NCBI GenBank assembly: GCA_902836725.1 | Contig: CADFRV010000051.1 | Location: 1-12,521 of the forward strand | DNA from: Muribaculaceae bacterium | GTDB lineage: Bacteria; Bacteroidota; Bacteroidia; Bacteroidales; Muribaculaceae | DNA length: 12,521 nucleotides | Reading direction: 5' to 3' | Shown here: in pieces, positions 6,301-12,521 of the stretch | Layout: every line of letters begins with the position of its first letter | Numbering within the stretch: the first letter of the stretch is position 1 | Translations under genes and position numbers: made by a program | Notes under the pieces: model-generated | Database searches by the model: none | What the model was told of the DNA's origin: nothing | What the model saw: the letters and a program-made list of their open reading frames with translations, nothing else

Positions 6301-8232
6301 TCATCTCCGCGGGAAGAGGCGGCGGATGAGGTCGCTGCGGTGCAACCGGTTGAGCGACGAGATAATACCCTGCCTGTATGTGCGGTCATACCAGAAGAAA
6401 TACTGGCGCTGTGCGAGTTTCTGCGCGGGGGTAACCGCCGTAAATATCTTTTCGCCGGTATAAGGGTGATATCCTGAATAATAGATCTCCGTAGCCACCG
6501 TCATAGGGGTAGGGGTAAAATCCTGCACCTGCTCGAGATGGAAATCAAGCTCGCGGGTCTTCACGGCCAGTTCCGCCATATCGGTCTCATGGCATCCGGG
6601 ATGTGAGGAGATGAAGTATGGAATCAGTTGCTGCTTCAGCCCATAGCGGGTGTTCACCCGGTCGAAGATCTTCTTGAAATAGTAGAAGAGCGAGAACGAT
6701 GGCTTGCGCATCACCTCGAGCACGCCATCCTCGGTATGCTCGGGCGCCACTTTCAGCCGTCCGCTCACATGATCGCGGATAAGCTCTTCATTATAGCGGC
6801 GGTTGACGGCATCCACAGTCTTGTCGCCGCTCAAATGCATTGAGAGGTCATAACGCACCCCGCTCCCGATAAACGATTTCTTCACGCCGGGGAGAGCGTC
6901 TACGGCATGGTAGACGTCGAGAAGCGGAGAATGGTCGTTGTTGAGATTGGGACACGGCCTCGGATGCAGGCAGCTCGGACGCATGCATTTGTCGCAAACG
7001 GCCTGGTTCTTCCCGCCCATGCGGTACATATTGGCCGACGGCCCCCCGAGATCGGAAATATACCCCTTGAAATCATGCATCTGTGTCACCTGACGCGCTT
7101 CCCTCAATATGGACTCCTTGCTGCGTGATGCGATGAACTTCCCCTGATGCGCCGAGATGGTGCAGAAGGCGCATCCGCCGAAACATCCGCGGTGCATGTT
7201 CACTGAATGCCGTATCATCTCGTAGGCCGGTATCCTCTTCCCCTTGTAGCGCGGATGCGGCAGACGTGTATAGGCCATGTCAAACGACCGGTCGATCTGC
7301 TCGGTAGTCATGGGGAGGAACATCGGGTTCACTTTCACCACCCGGTTGCCGTGCGCCTGCCAAAGGGTGGCACCGTGCCTACGGTTCGACTGCTGCTCGA
7401 TATGCTTGAAATTTGCCGACTGTTTCCGCTTGTCGGTGCGGCACTCCTCCCAGGAGTGCAACACGATGTTGTCGGCGTCAGGCTCAGGGATAGCGTCAAG
7501 ACTCTCCCATACCACAGTCTGGTACAGATCCTTTATATCGCCGATTTTCTCCCCGGCATCAAGGCGGCGAGCCAGTTCGAGCATCGGCAGCTCCCCCATA
7601 CCGTAGACAATCATGTCCACAGGCGCGTCATTGAGTATCGAAGGGCGCAGACGGTCCTGCCAGTAATCGTAATGCGAGTTGCGGCGCAGCGACGCCTCTA
7701 TGCCGCCGGCCACGATGGGCACATCCGGGAAAAGCGAGCGCAGCTTCTCGGCATACACGATTGTAGGATAGTCGGGGCGCATGCCGTGGCGCCCGTCGGG
7801 AGTATACGCATCGTCGCTGCGGCGGCGCCGCGCGGCTGTGTAATGGTTCACCATCGAGTCCATCGCTCCGGCCGAGACGCCGAAGAACAGACGCGGACGG
7901 CCGAATTTCCTGAAATCCCTCAGATCGTCCTGCCAGTTGGGCTGCGGCACTATCGCCACCTTGTAGCCCCCCACCTCCATGAGCAGACGCCCTATCACAG
8001 CCGCTCCGAAAGAGGGGTGGTCCACATAGGCGTCCCCTGAGAAAAGCACTATGTCAATCCCCTCCCATCCACGCTCGGCGGCCTCCTTAACGGAGGTCGG
8101 GAGCCAGTCGGTGACGGGGCGCCGGGGCATCTGCGGCGCCGGCATGGTGCCGGTAGCCCGCGAGTTGCCCTTTTCCGTATGCTGTGTCTGATATTTTTCC
8201 TTATGTGGCTGCTCCTTGCGCTGCTTCATCAT
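6301..8232 (-). CDS. ygiQ: YgiQ-family radical SAM protein
   Basis: The 643-residue product aligns along its length with my recollection of E. coli YgiQ (about 740 residues), a cytosolic radical SAM protein whose reaction is, as far as I know, not established. Visible signatures are SGDAYVDHPSFG (N-terminal domain), the FFGVSAGAMDSMVNHYTA stretch, GGIEASLRR, the cluster-binding CxxxCxxC (Cys350, Cys354, Cys357 in RGCFGGCAFC), ISDLGGPSANMYRM, a second Cys group (VCDKCMRPSC...RPCPN), SGVRYDLS, LKVAPEHTEDG and YFISSHPG. The Cys-rich and basic C-terminal extension of the E. coli protein is largely absent. The first 34 residues are polar, low in complexity and not conserved, so ATGs at 8232, 8229, 8145 or 8127 are all possible. 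An inverted-repeat element ends 12 bases upstream of the first ATG and must hold most of its upstream signals unless it is read from uvrB. Confidence 0.95.
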   Translation of the reverse strand: MMKQRKEQPHKEKYQTQHTEKGNSRATGTMPAPQMPRRPVTDWLPTSVKEAAERGWEGIDIVLFSGDAYVDHPSFGAAVIGRLLMEVGGYKVAIVPQPNWQDDLRDFRKFGRPRLFFGVSAGAMDSMVNHYTAARRRRSDDAYTPDGRHGMRPDYPTIVYAEKLRSLFPDVPIVAGGIEASLRRNSHYDYWQDRLRPSILNDAPVDMIVYGMGELPMLELARRLDAGEKIGDIKDLYQTVVWESLDAIPEPDADNIVLHSWEECRTDKRKQSANFKHIEQQSNRRHGATLWQAHGNRVVKVNPMFLPMTTEQIDRSFDMAYTRLPHPRYKGKRIPAYEMIRHSVNMHRGCFGGCAFCTISAHQGKFIASRSKESILREARQVTQMHDFKGYISDLGGPSANMYRMGGKNQAVCDKCMRPSCLHPRPCPNLNNDHSPLLDVYHAVDALPGVKKSFIGSGVRYDLSMHLSGDKTVDAVNRRYNEELIRDHVSGRLKVAPEHTEDGVLEVMRKPSFSLFYYFKKIFDRVNTRYGLKQQLIPYFISSHPGCHETDMAELAVKTRELDFHLEQVQDFTPTPMTVATEIYYSGYHPYTGEKIFTAVTPAQKLAQRQYFFWYDRTYRQGIISSLNRLHRSDLIRRLFPRR

Positions 8233-8241
8233 TGAACGGTT

Positions 8242-8430
8242 TTAGAGGGTGTTTAATAATATCTGTTAATTAGGGGTGTTCTGCTTTGTAAAACGCTAAA
8301 ACTTCGCTATTTTAGGCCAATTTCGAGCTTTTCGTCGGTCACGATGCCCGCATCGCTCCCTCCTCAAAACTCAAAATTGACTCTAAAATAGCTCGTTAGC
8401 GTTTAACATCTATTATTAGACACCCTCTTA
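8242..8430. mobile_element. MITE-like inverted-repeat element, about 183 bp, with TTA flanks
   Basis: The left end AGAGGGTGTTTAATAATATC... (8244-8269) and the complement of the right end AGAGGGTGTCTAATAATAGA... (8403-8428) match at 23 of 26 positions. The element GAGGGTGT...ACACCCTC is flanked on both sides by TTA (8242-8244 and 8428-8430), a plausible 3-bp target duplication. Inner parts also mirror each other: AAACGCTAA and GCTATTTTAG on the left recur inverted on the right (CTAAAATAGC, TTAGCGTTT). A small hairpin CGATGC/GCATCG lies near the centre. No reading frame for a transposase fits, so it would have to be moved by a full element with the same ends. The right end provides the last residues and the stop of uvrB; the left end lies 12 bases before ygiQ. 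Confidence 0.75.
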
Positions 8431-10487
8431 AGCAATTCCTCCATTTTAAGTATCTCGTCGCGCAGGCGTGCCGCTTCCATAAACTCCATGTTCTTGGCGG
8501 CGGCCACCATGTCGGAACGCATGCGTGTGATCGAGCGCTGCAGTTCGGCGGCGTTCATATACGACACCACAGGATCGGCGGCGAGGTTCACGTTTGTGGT
8601 GTACTCGCTCTCGTAAGGTATGGGCGACGCGGCCTGCGGCGCCGTCTTCCTGCGGCCCCCCTTTGGTGTCTGCGACGGATTGACATCCTCCTCGTCAAGC
8701 CCGATGATGCGGTTGCGCGCCTTCACTATGGCCTGCGGGGTAATGCCATGCTCCTCGTTGTATGCCAGCTGCTTGGCGCGGCGCCGCTCTGTCTCCTCTA
8801 TGGTAAGGCGCATGGAGTCGGTTATCTTGTCGGCATACATTATCACAGTGCCGTTGAGATTTCGCGCGGCTCGTCCCACAGTCTGCGTGAGCGAGCGGTG
8901 GGAGCGCAGGAACCCCTCCTTGTCGGCATCGAGTATGGCCACAAGCGATACTTCGGGAAGGTCGAGCCCCTCGCGCAGGAGGTTCACACCTATGAGCACG
9001 TCGTACACCCCGGCACGCAGGTCGTCAAGTATCTTGATGCGGTCGAGCGTGTCAACGTCGGAATGGATATAGGCCGAATGTATGTCGAGACGTTTCAGAT
9101 AATCGTCAAGCTCCTCCGCCATGCGCTTGGTAAGCGTGGTGACAAGCACCCTCTCGCCACGCTCCCGGCGGAGCTGTATCTGCTCGAGCAGATGGTCGAT
9201 CTGGTGTTCCGAGGGCTGCACCGTGATAAGCGGATCGAGAAGTCCGGTAGGACGTATCACCTGTTCCACAATCACACCCTCGCTCTTCTCAAGCTCGTAG
9301 TCGGCCGGTGTGGCGCTTACAAACAGTGTCTGACCGGTAAGCTGCTCGAACTCCTCGAAACGGAGCGGACGGTTGTCAAGCGCCGAATCGAGCCTGAACC
9401 CGTAGTTCACCAGGTTCTGCTTGCGGGAGAGGTCACCTCCGTACATCGCCCTGATCTGCGGCACCGTCACATGGCTCTCGTCGATGATGGTAAGATAATC
9501 TTTCGGGAAGTAATCGAGCAAGCAGAAGGGGCGCATCCCCGCCTCGCGGCCGTCGAAATAGCGGCTGTAGTTCTCTATGCCGGGACAATGCCCCACCTCG
9601 CGTATCATCTCAATGTCGTAGGTGGTGCGCTCATAGAGGCGGCGTGCCTCAAGCTCGCGTGCCTCCTTGCGGAAAAACTCCACCTGCTCCCCGAGGTCAA
9701 GCTCCATCTGGGCCAATGCCGACGCCTGGCGCTCATGCGAGGTCACAAATAGGTTGGCGGGATAGATGCGGAAACTGTCGTGCGACCCGAGATTCACATT
9801 GTCGAGCGGATGCAGAGTGGTGATCTGCTCTATCTCGTCGCCCCAGAACACCACCCTGAGCACTATATCCTCGTAGGCCAGACGTATGTCGATGGTGTCA
9901 CCCTTGACGCGGAAATTGCCGCTGTTCAGCTCCACCTCATTGCGCGAATAGAGCGACTGCGCCAACGCCCGCAGAAACGCGTTGCGGGCTATCTTCTGCC
10001 CCACAAGTATGTCGATCACATTGGCGTTGAAATCCTCCGGGTTACCCATACCGAAAAGGCACGATACCGAGCTGACCACCACCACATCGCGGCGCCCCGA
10101 AAGGAGCGCCGACACCGTGGAGAGGCGCAGGCGCTCTATCTCGTCGTTGATCATCAGATCCTTCTCGATATACTTGTCGACGGAGGGGATGTATGCCTCA
10201 GGTTGGTAATAATCGTAATATGACACGAAATACTGCACCGAGTTTTCCGGGAAAAACTGCTTGAACTCGCCATACAGCTGCGCGGCGAGCGTCTTGTTAT
10301 GGCTGAGAATGAGCGTGGGGCGCTTCACCTGCTGTATCACATTGGCCATGGTGAACGTCTTGCCCGAGCCGGTGACACCCAGAAGCGTCTGCGCCGGCAG
10401 CCCCTCCTCCACACCTTTCACAAGCTGCTCTATGGCCTGCGGCTGATCACCTGTAGGCTTGTATTGCGAATTAAGTCTGAAATCCAT
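8403..10487 (-). CDS. uvrB: Excinuclease ABC subunit B (UvrB)
   Basis: UvrB is the helicase-like damage verifier of nucleotide excision repair; it is loaded by UvrA and recruits UvrC. The 694-residue product (E. coli 673) has all the hallmarks: Walker A GVTGSGKT (residues 37-44, Lys43), the Tyr-rich beta-hairpin region VSYYDYYQPEAYIPSVDKY (from residue 88), DESH (336-339), FVSATPADYE, the helicase motifs GVNLLREGLDLPEV and QTVGRAARN, and a C-terminal UVR coiled-coil domain (about 650-685) for UvrC contact. The final residues RVSNNRC and the TAA lie within the right arm of the inverted-repeat element at 8242-8430, so the original C-terminus has been replaced, apparently without loss of the UVR domain. 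The ATG at 10487 gives the standard N-terminus (FRLNSQYKPTGDQPQAI). Confidence 0.98.
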   Translation of the reverse strand: MDFRLNSQYKPTGDQPQAIEQLVKGVEEGLPAQTLLGVTGSGKTFTMANVIQQVKRPTLILSHNKTLAAQLYGEFKQFFPENSVQYFVSYYDYYQPEAYIPSVDKYIEKDLMINDEIERLRLSTVSALLSGRRDVVVVSSVSCLFGMGNPEDFNANVIDILVGQKIARNAFLRALAQSLYSRNEVELNSGNFRVKGDTIDIRLAYEDIVLRVVFWGDEIEQITTLHPLDNVNLGSHDSFRIYPANLFVTSHERQASALAQMELDLGEQVEFFRKEARELEARRLYERTTYDIEMIREVGHCPGIENYSRYFDGREAGMRPFCLLDYFPKDYLTIIDESHVTVPQIRAMYGGDLSRKQNLVNYGFRLDSALDNRPLRFEEFEQLTGQTLFVSATPADYELEKSEGVIVEQVIRPTGLLDPLITVQPSEHQIDHLLEQIQLRRERGERVLVTTLTKRMAEELDDYLKRLDIHSAYIHSDVDTLDRIKILDDLRAGVYDVLIGVNLLREGLDLPEVSLVAILDADKEGFLRSHRSLTQTVGRAARNLNGTVIMYADKITDSMRLTIEETERRRAKQLAYNEEHGITPQAIVKARNRIIGLDEEDVNPSQTPKGGRRKTAPQAASPIPYESEYTTNVNLAADPVVSYMNAAELQRSITRMRSDMVAAAKNMEFMEAARLRDEILKMEELLKRVSNNRC

Positions 10488-10490
10488 AAC

Positions 10491-10604
10491 AAGTAACTGT
10501 TCAAAATTTTTTCGTTTACCGGCCAGATTATTTCAATGTTTCTCCGGCAAAATTTTTGAAATCTTTTCCCGAACAACCATTAAAATAATTTCGACCAGTT
10601 ACTT
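10491..10604 (-). promoter_or_regulatory. Nested inverted repeats in the uvrB 5' leader
   Basis: AAGTAACTG (10491-10499) and CAGTTACTT (10596-10604) are perfect 9-bp inverted repeats. Directly inside the first lies TTCAAAA (10500-10506), matched by TTTTGAA (10554-10560). In the uvrB mRNA the outer stem would end 3 bases before the AUG and so cover the ribosome landing site. The arms are 96 bases apart and the helices are AT-rich, so the fold is only a possibility. Confidence 0.4.
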
Positions 10605-10630
10605 AAACCCGGACTATACCCGAGACATAA

Positions 10631-10652
10631 GCCGCGCGCAACGATGCGCGGC
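10631..10652 (-). other. GC-rich hairpin at the start of the uvrB transcript
   Basis: GCCGCGC (10631-10637) and GCGCGGC (10646-10652) form a perfect 7-bp GC stem with an 8-base loop. With the -7 box at 10666-10659, transcription would start close to 10653, placing the hairpin at the extreme 5' end of the mRNA, where it could stabilise the transcript. It lacks a T-run, so it is not a terminator. Confidence 0.5.
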
Positions 10653-10658
10653 AACCTG

Positions 10659-10666
10659 CAAAGGTA
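10659..10666 (-). promoter_or_regulatory. Probable uvrB promoter (-7 box)
   Basis: TACCTTTG on the - strand (10666-10659) followed by CA is an exact TAnnTTTG -7 box. The expected TTTG at -33 is not seen; the nearest candidate, GTTTAT, is about 24 bases upstream, farther than usual. It implies an untranslated leader of about 165 bases. Confidence 0.55.
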
Positions 10667-10953
10667 CAAAATCTCCCACTCATATCCTCCATAAACATCC
10701 CTATCCCCTGTTAAAAACTCTTATCCGGCACATCACTTATACTGAGATGAAAAGTGATACTGAAACTTTATTGTTATCTTCCGATTTTTGCGAGCAATAA
10801 TTATCAGCAGTGAATTTACAAGCAAGTCTTTGTTGACAAAAACACATTAATGCATTGAACACCAATAACTTGCATGCAATTTGAAAAATTTAGCGGACAC
10901 CAAATAAATAAATAAAAGTTGACATTTTCACTACAGAATCCGTTTTTGTTCAC
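10667..10953. other. AT-rich divergent intergenic region without a supported gene
   Basis: This stretch lies between the divergent promoters of uvrB and the lipoprotein gene at 11041 and is clearly more AT-rich than the coding DNA. It holds a 7-bp inverted repeat ATCACTT/AAGTGAT (10732-10738 and 10752-10758), with ATACTGA repeated in direct orientation at 10739 and 10757, and a 10-bp palindrome TTGCATGCAA (10870-10879). An open frame on the + strand overlaps the start of uvrB and extends to about 10800; its composition looks random and I do not call it a gene. No tRNA or other RNA gene was recognised. Confidence 0.5.
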
Positions 10954-10961
10954 TATCTTTG
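10954..10961 (+). promoter_or_regulatory. Probable promoter (-7 box) of the lipoprotein gene at 11041
   Basis: TATCTTTG followed by CAG is an exact Bacteroidetes -7 box. A TTTG at the proper -33 distance is lacking; TTGACA at 10919-10924 is about 30 bases upstream, too far, and TTTTG at 10944-10948 is too close. Transcription would begin near 10968, giving a leader of roughly 73 bases. Confidence 0.55.
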
Positions 10962-11040
10962 CAGCGATCTGGACAGCATATAGCAGGAAGAAATACGAAC
11001 TTAAAATAATACCAATTACAATTTATTTTATTCCATAATC

Positions 11041-11571
11041 ATGAAAAATCACTATGTAGCAGTAATTGCAATGTTCCTGGCCATTGTTTCAATCAGTTGC
11101 TCCGCCAAGAAATCGCAGAATCCGATGGAGCGTATCGACGCGCTTATAGCAGCGGGCGATACCGTAACTGAATCAGGTTATCACACCCCGTTTGTAATTA
11201 TGGGCGCAAAAGTCACTCCAGAAATGTATAGGGCAGAAAAGTTGTTGGTTCCTCCTGAAAAAATCTCATCATCGGATGCGCCAGACAGCTATCTGGGCAT
11301 CGTCATGCACCATAACGGCGATGTGGTGGCTTGTCAAAAAAAATTTATAAACCTGCTTTTCCCTAATGCCCAAAAGTTTATTGTTGACGGACAGGAGGTG
11401 ACTCGTGCCGAATTTGACCGCATTCCGGCCTCATTGCTACGAACCATAACAGGTAAAGACAATGGCAAAAAACTTGTCGTTGAGACTTGCTCCGATGTTG
11501 ACGATCCCAATCCGGCATACACTTCCACTATTGATGCGGAAAACGAATGGTACGTTAAAAACCACCAATAA
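11041..11571 (+). CDS. Small lipoprotein of unknown function with a plug-like motif
   Basis: This 176-residue product begins with a lipoprotein-type signal (MKNHYVAVIA...VSISC, Cys20), followed by a Lys- and Ser-rich linker. I do not recognise the family. Residues 112-148, starting KFIVDGQEVTRAEFDRIPAS and ending KLVVET, resemble the short VDGKEVSKEEFxxIxPxxIxSIxVLK stretch found in plug domains of TonB-dependent receptors and in some Bacteroidetes peptidase and BlaR-like proteins. Here it stands without barrel or peptidase. The start ATG is the only one near the signal sequence; the preceding leader lacks a Shine-Dalgarno site. It is followed after about 100 bases by another lipoprotein gene. 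A weak GAGG/CCTC hairpin just after the stop (11574-11584) is too short to call a terminator. Confidence 0.82.
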   Translation: MKNHYVAVIAMFLAIVSISCSAKKSQNPMERIDALIAAGDTVTESGYHTPFVIMGAKVTPEMYRAEKLLVPPEKISSSDAPDSYLGIVMHHNGDVVACQKKFINLLFPNAQKFIVDGQEVTRAEFDRIPASLLRTITGKDNGKKLVVETCSDVDDPNPAYTSTIDAENEWYVKNHQ

Positions 11572-11674
11572 CTGAGGGAACCTCCTTTCTGGAATTGAAT
11601 ACCGGCGCCGACAATATGTCTAATCTGCATGCAAAGACAAAAAGACCAACACATTAATAATAAATCATACTGAT

Positions 11675-12508
11675 ATGCGTTTCTGGAATTTGTATCTGAT
11701 TGTTTTATGTAGTCTTCTGTTTTCCTGCTCCCGGCGGGAGGCAGAGCCACGTGTGCAGTTGGGTGATGCCGAGGTGACAGTAAAGCTTCATCCTGTAGAG
11801 GGGTCAAAAAAATGGCCGGAATCCCTTGAGGTCTTTGTGGTACGTCCGAGTTTTCTTGAAGATGAAGAAGAGGCTGATCAGGATTTTATCGGTCTGAAGT
11901 ATGACGGAAAAGAATGGACCGGAACAATACCGATGGAACTGAACCGCACAAACAGATGTGGCGTAATACTGAAAGACAGATCAGAAAACTTTTTTGAAGG
12001 ATTCTTTGTCGGCATAAGTCAGGACAGGCCGTCGGTCATTGACATATTCCAAAAGGGGAACGGCCTTGACTCTATTGCAGTAACAGGCGGCACCGGTTGG
12101 TGCGCAAACATGGATTATCTCAATATATACGGACGTTTCGTCGAGAACTACAAAATGGTTCCCGAACAACAATATTCCATATGGGAAGACTATATAGCTT
12201 GTGAACTTGACAGCGTATTCCCGGTCCGGGCCGAGTCCAGTCTCGGAGACTACCCCCTTGCTCCCGAACACCGCGAATGGATAATGAACGGATTCAGGAC
12301 CGTATATTTCGCCGGACGCATATCATACTACAAGGATGACGCCAAAAACATATACAACCTTGACGTAAAAGACCCTCCTGTTGAATTTTACCGTGAGTTT
12401 CTGAAACAGATGGACTTCTCGCCAGAGTTGCTTGACAACTATGCCGCAAACTGGCTGTTCAAATTCCGGATCAGCGGATTTTTCCGGTGGGCTGAAGATG
12501 AGTCATGA
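11675..12508 (+). CDS. Lipoprotein of unknown function, possibly truncated
   Basis: The 277-residue product has a clear lipoprotein signal peptide (lipobox LFSC, Cys18). After it comes a beta-rich region (about 30-140) with an acidic patch LEDEEEADQD (61-70), then VTGGTGWCANMDYLNIYGRF and a helical, aromatic-rich C-terminal part. Its layout resembles the N-terminal part of Bacteroidetes lipoproteins that carry a C-terminal TlpA/thioredoxin domain, but no CxxC thioredoxin site is present before the TGA at 12506. Either it is a stand-alone protein or the remaining domain was cut off by a frameshift; the other frame stays open to the window edge. No promoter box was found in the 103-base gap before it, so it may be read with the gene at 11041. 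Confidence 0.78.
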   Translation: MRFWNLYLIVLCSLLFSCSRREAEPRVQLGDAEVTVKLHPVEGSKKWPESLEVFVVRPSFLEDEEEADQDFIGLKYDGKEWTGTIPMELNRTNRCGVILKDRSENFFEGFFVGISQDRPSVIDIFQKGNGLDSIAVTGGTGWCANMDYLNIYGRFVENYKMVPEQQYSIWEDYIACELDSVFPVRAESSLGDYPLAPEHREWIMNGFRTVYFAGRISYYKDDAKNIYNLDVKDPPVEFYREFLKQMDFSPELLDNYAANWLFKFRISGFFRWAEDES

Positions 12509-12521
12509 ATATAGCGTGGTC

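Noticed and set aside
7207..8040. A 277-codon open frame on the + strand opposite ygiQ
   Set aside because: It lies wholly within the conserved YgiQ coding region, and its translation has no recognisable motifs.
8242..8430. Interpretation of the inverted-repeat element as a CRISPR or tRNA locus
   Set aside because: There is only one pair of inverted ends, no spaced direct repeats, and no cloverleaf.
8748..9752. A 334-codon open frame on the + strand opposite uvrB
   Set aside because: It is antisense to conserved UvrB helicase motifs and looks like a compositional shadow.
10732..10758. ATCACTT/AAGTGAT inverted repeat as a regulator site or small RNA
   Set aside because: Too short and AT-rich to support a call; no promoter or terminator frames it.
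10459..10800. A 113-codon open frame on the + strand in the uvrB upstream region
   Set aside because: It starts inside uvrB, covers the uvrB promoter and hairpins, and has no promoter, signal sequence or familiar motif.

Overview
The window looks like a chromosomal segment of a gut-type Bacteroidales bacterium, probably Muribaculaceae or a near relative. The evidence is fourfold. Bacteroidetes -7 boxes of the TAnnTTTG type precede several genes, and strong Shine-Dalgarno sites are generally lacking. There are several lipoprotein signal peptides. A family 43 glycosidase lipoprotein is present. Protein similarity as I recall it (MiaA, TrpB, YgiQ, UvrB) points the same way. The family level is an inference; I could not run a search.

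Layout. Positions 1-46 hold the last codons of an upstream + strand gene. Three + strand genes follow closely: a six-segment membrane protein of unknown function (225-1532), the tRNA dimethylallyltransferase miaA (1540-2457) and an exported protein of unknown function (2514-3566). They converge on trpB (3597-4820, - strand), which stands alone without other trp genes. Further along on the - strand come a GH43 glycosidase lipoprotein (5206-6252), the radical SAM protein YgiQ (6301-8232) and the excision-repair helicase uvrB (8403-10487). After an AT-rich divergent regulatory region, two small lipoprotein genes run on the + strand (11041-11571 and 11675-12508).

The most interesting part is the 230-base leader of trpB. 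It has a good Bacteroidetes promoter (5060-5091), a 30-codon leader reading frame with tandem Trp codons and a third Trp codon (4942-5034), and a strong intrinsic terminator 27 bases before the trpB start (4848-4889). The segment just after the tandem Trp codons can pair either with the preceding segment or with the 5' arm of the terminator. This is the full logic of ribosome-mediated tryptophan attenuation, here controlling a single tryptophan synthase beta gene. One reading is that the cell makes tryptophan from indole plus serine when charged tRNA-Trp is scarce.

Other notable items: a roughly 185-base inverted-repeat element (8245-8427) flanked by a TTA direct repeat, which supplies the stop codon and last residues of uvrB and almost all the DNA upstream of ygiQ; an 18-bp palindrome between the GH43 gene and the trpB promoter; a structured 5' leader of uvrB; a compact, divergent MiaA; and a small lipoprotein with a stretch that resembles the plug motif of TonB-dependent receptors.
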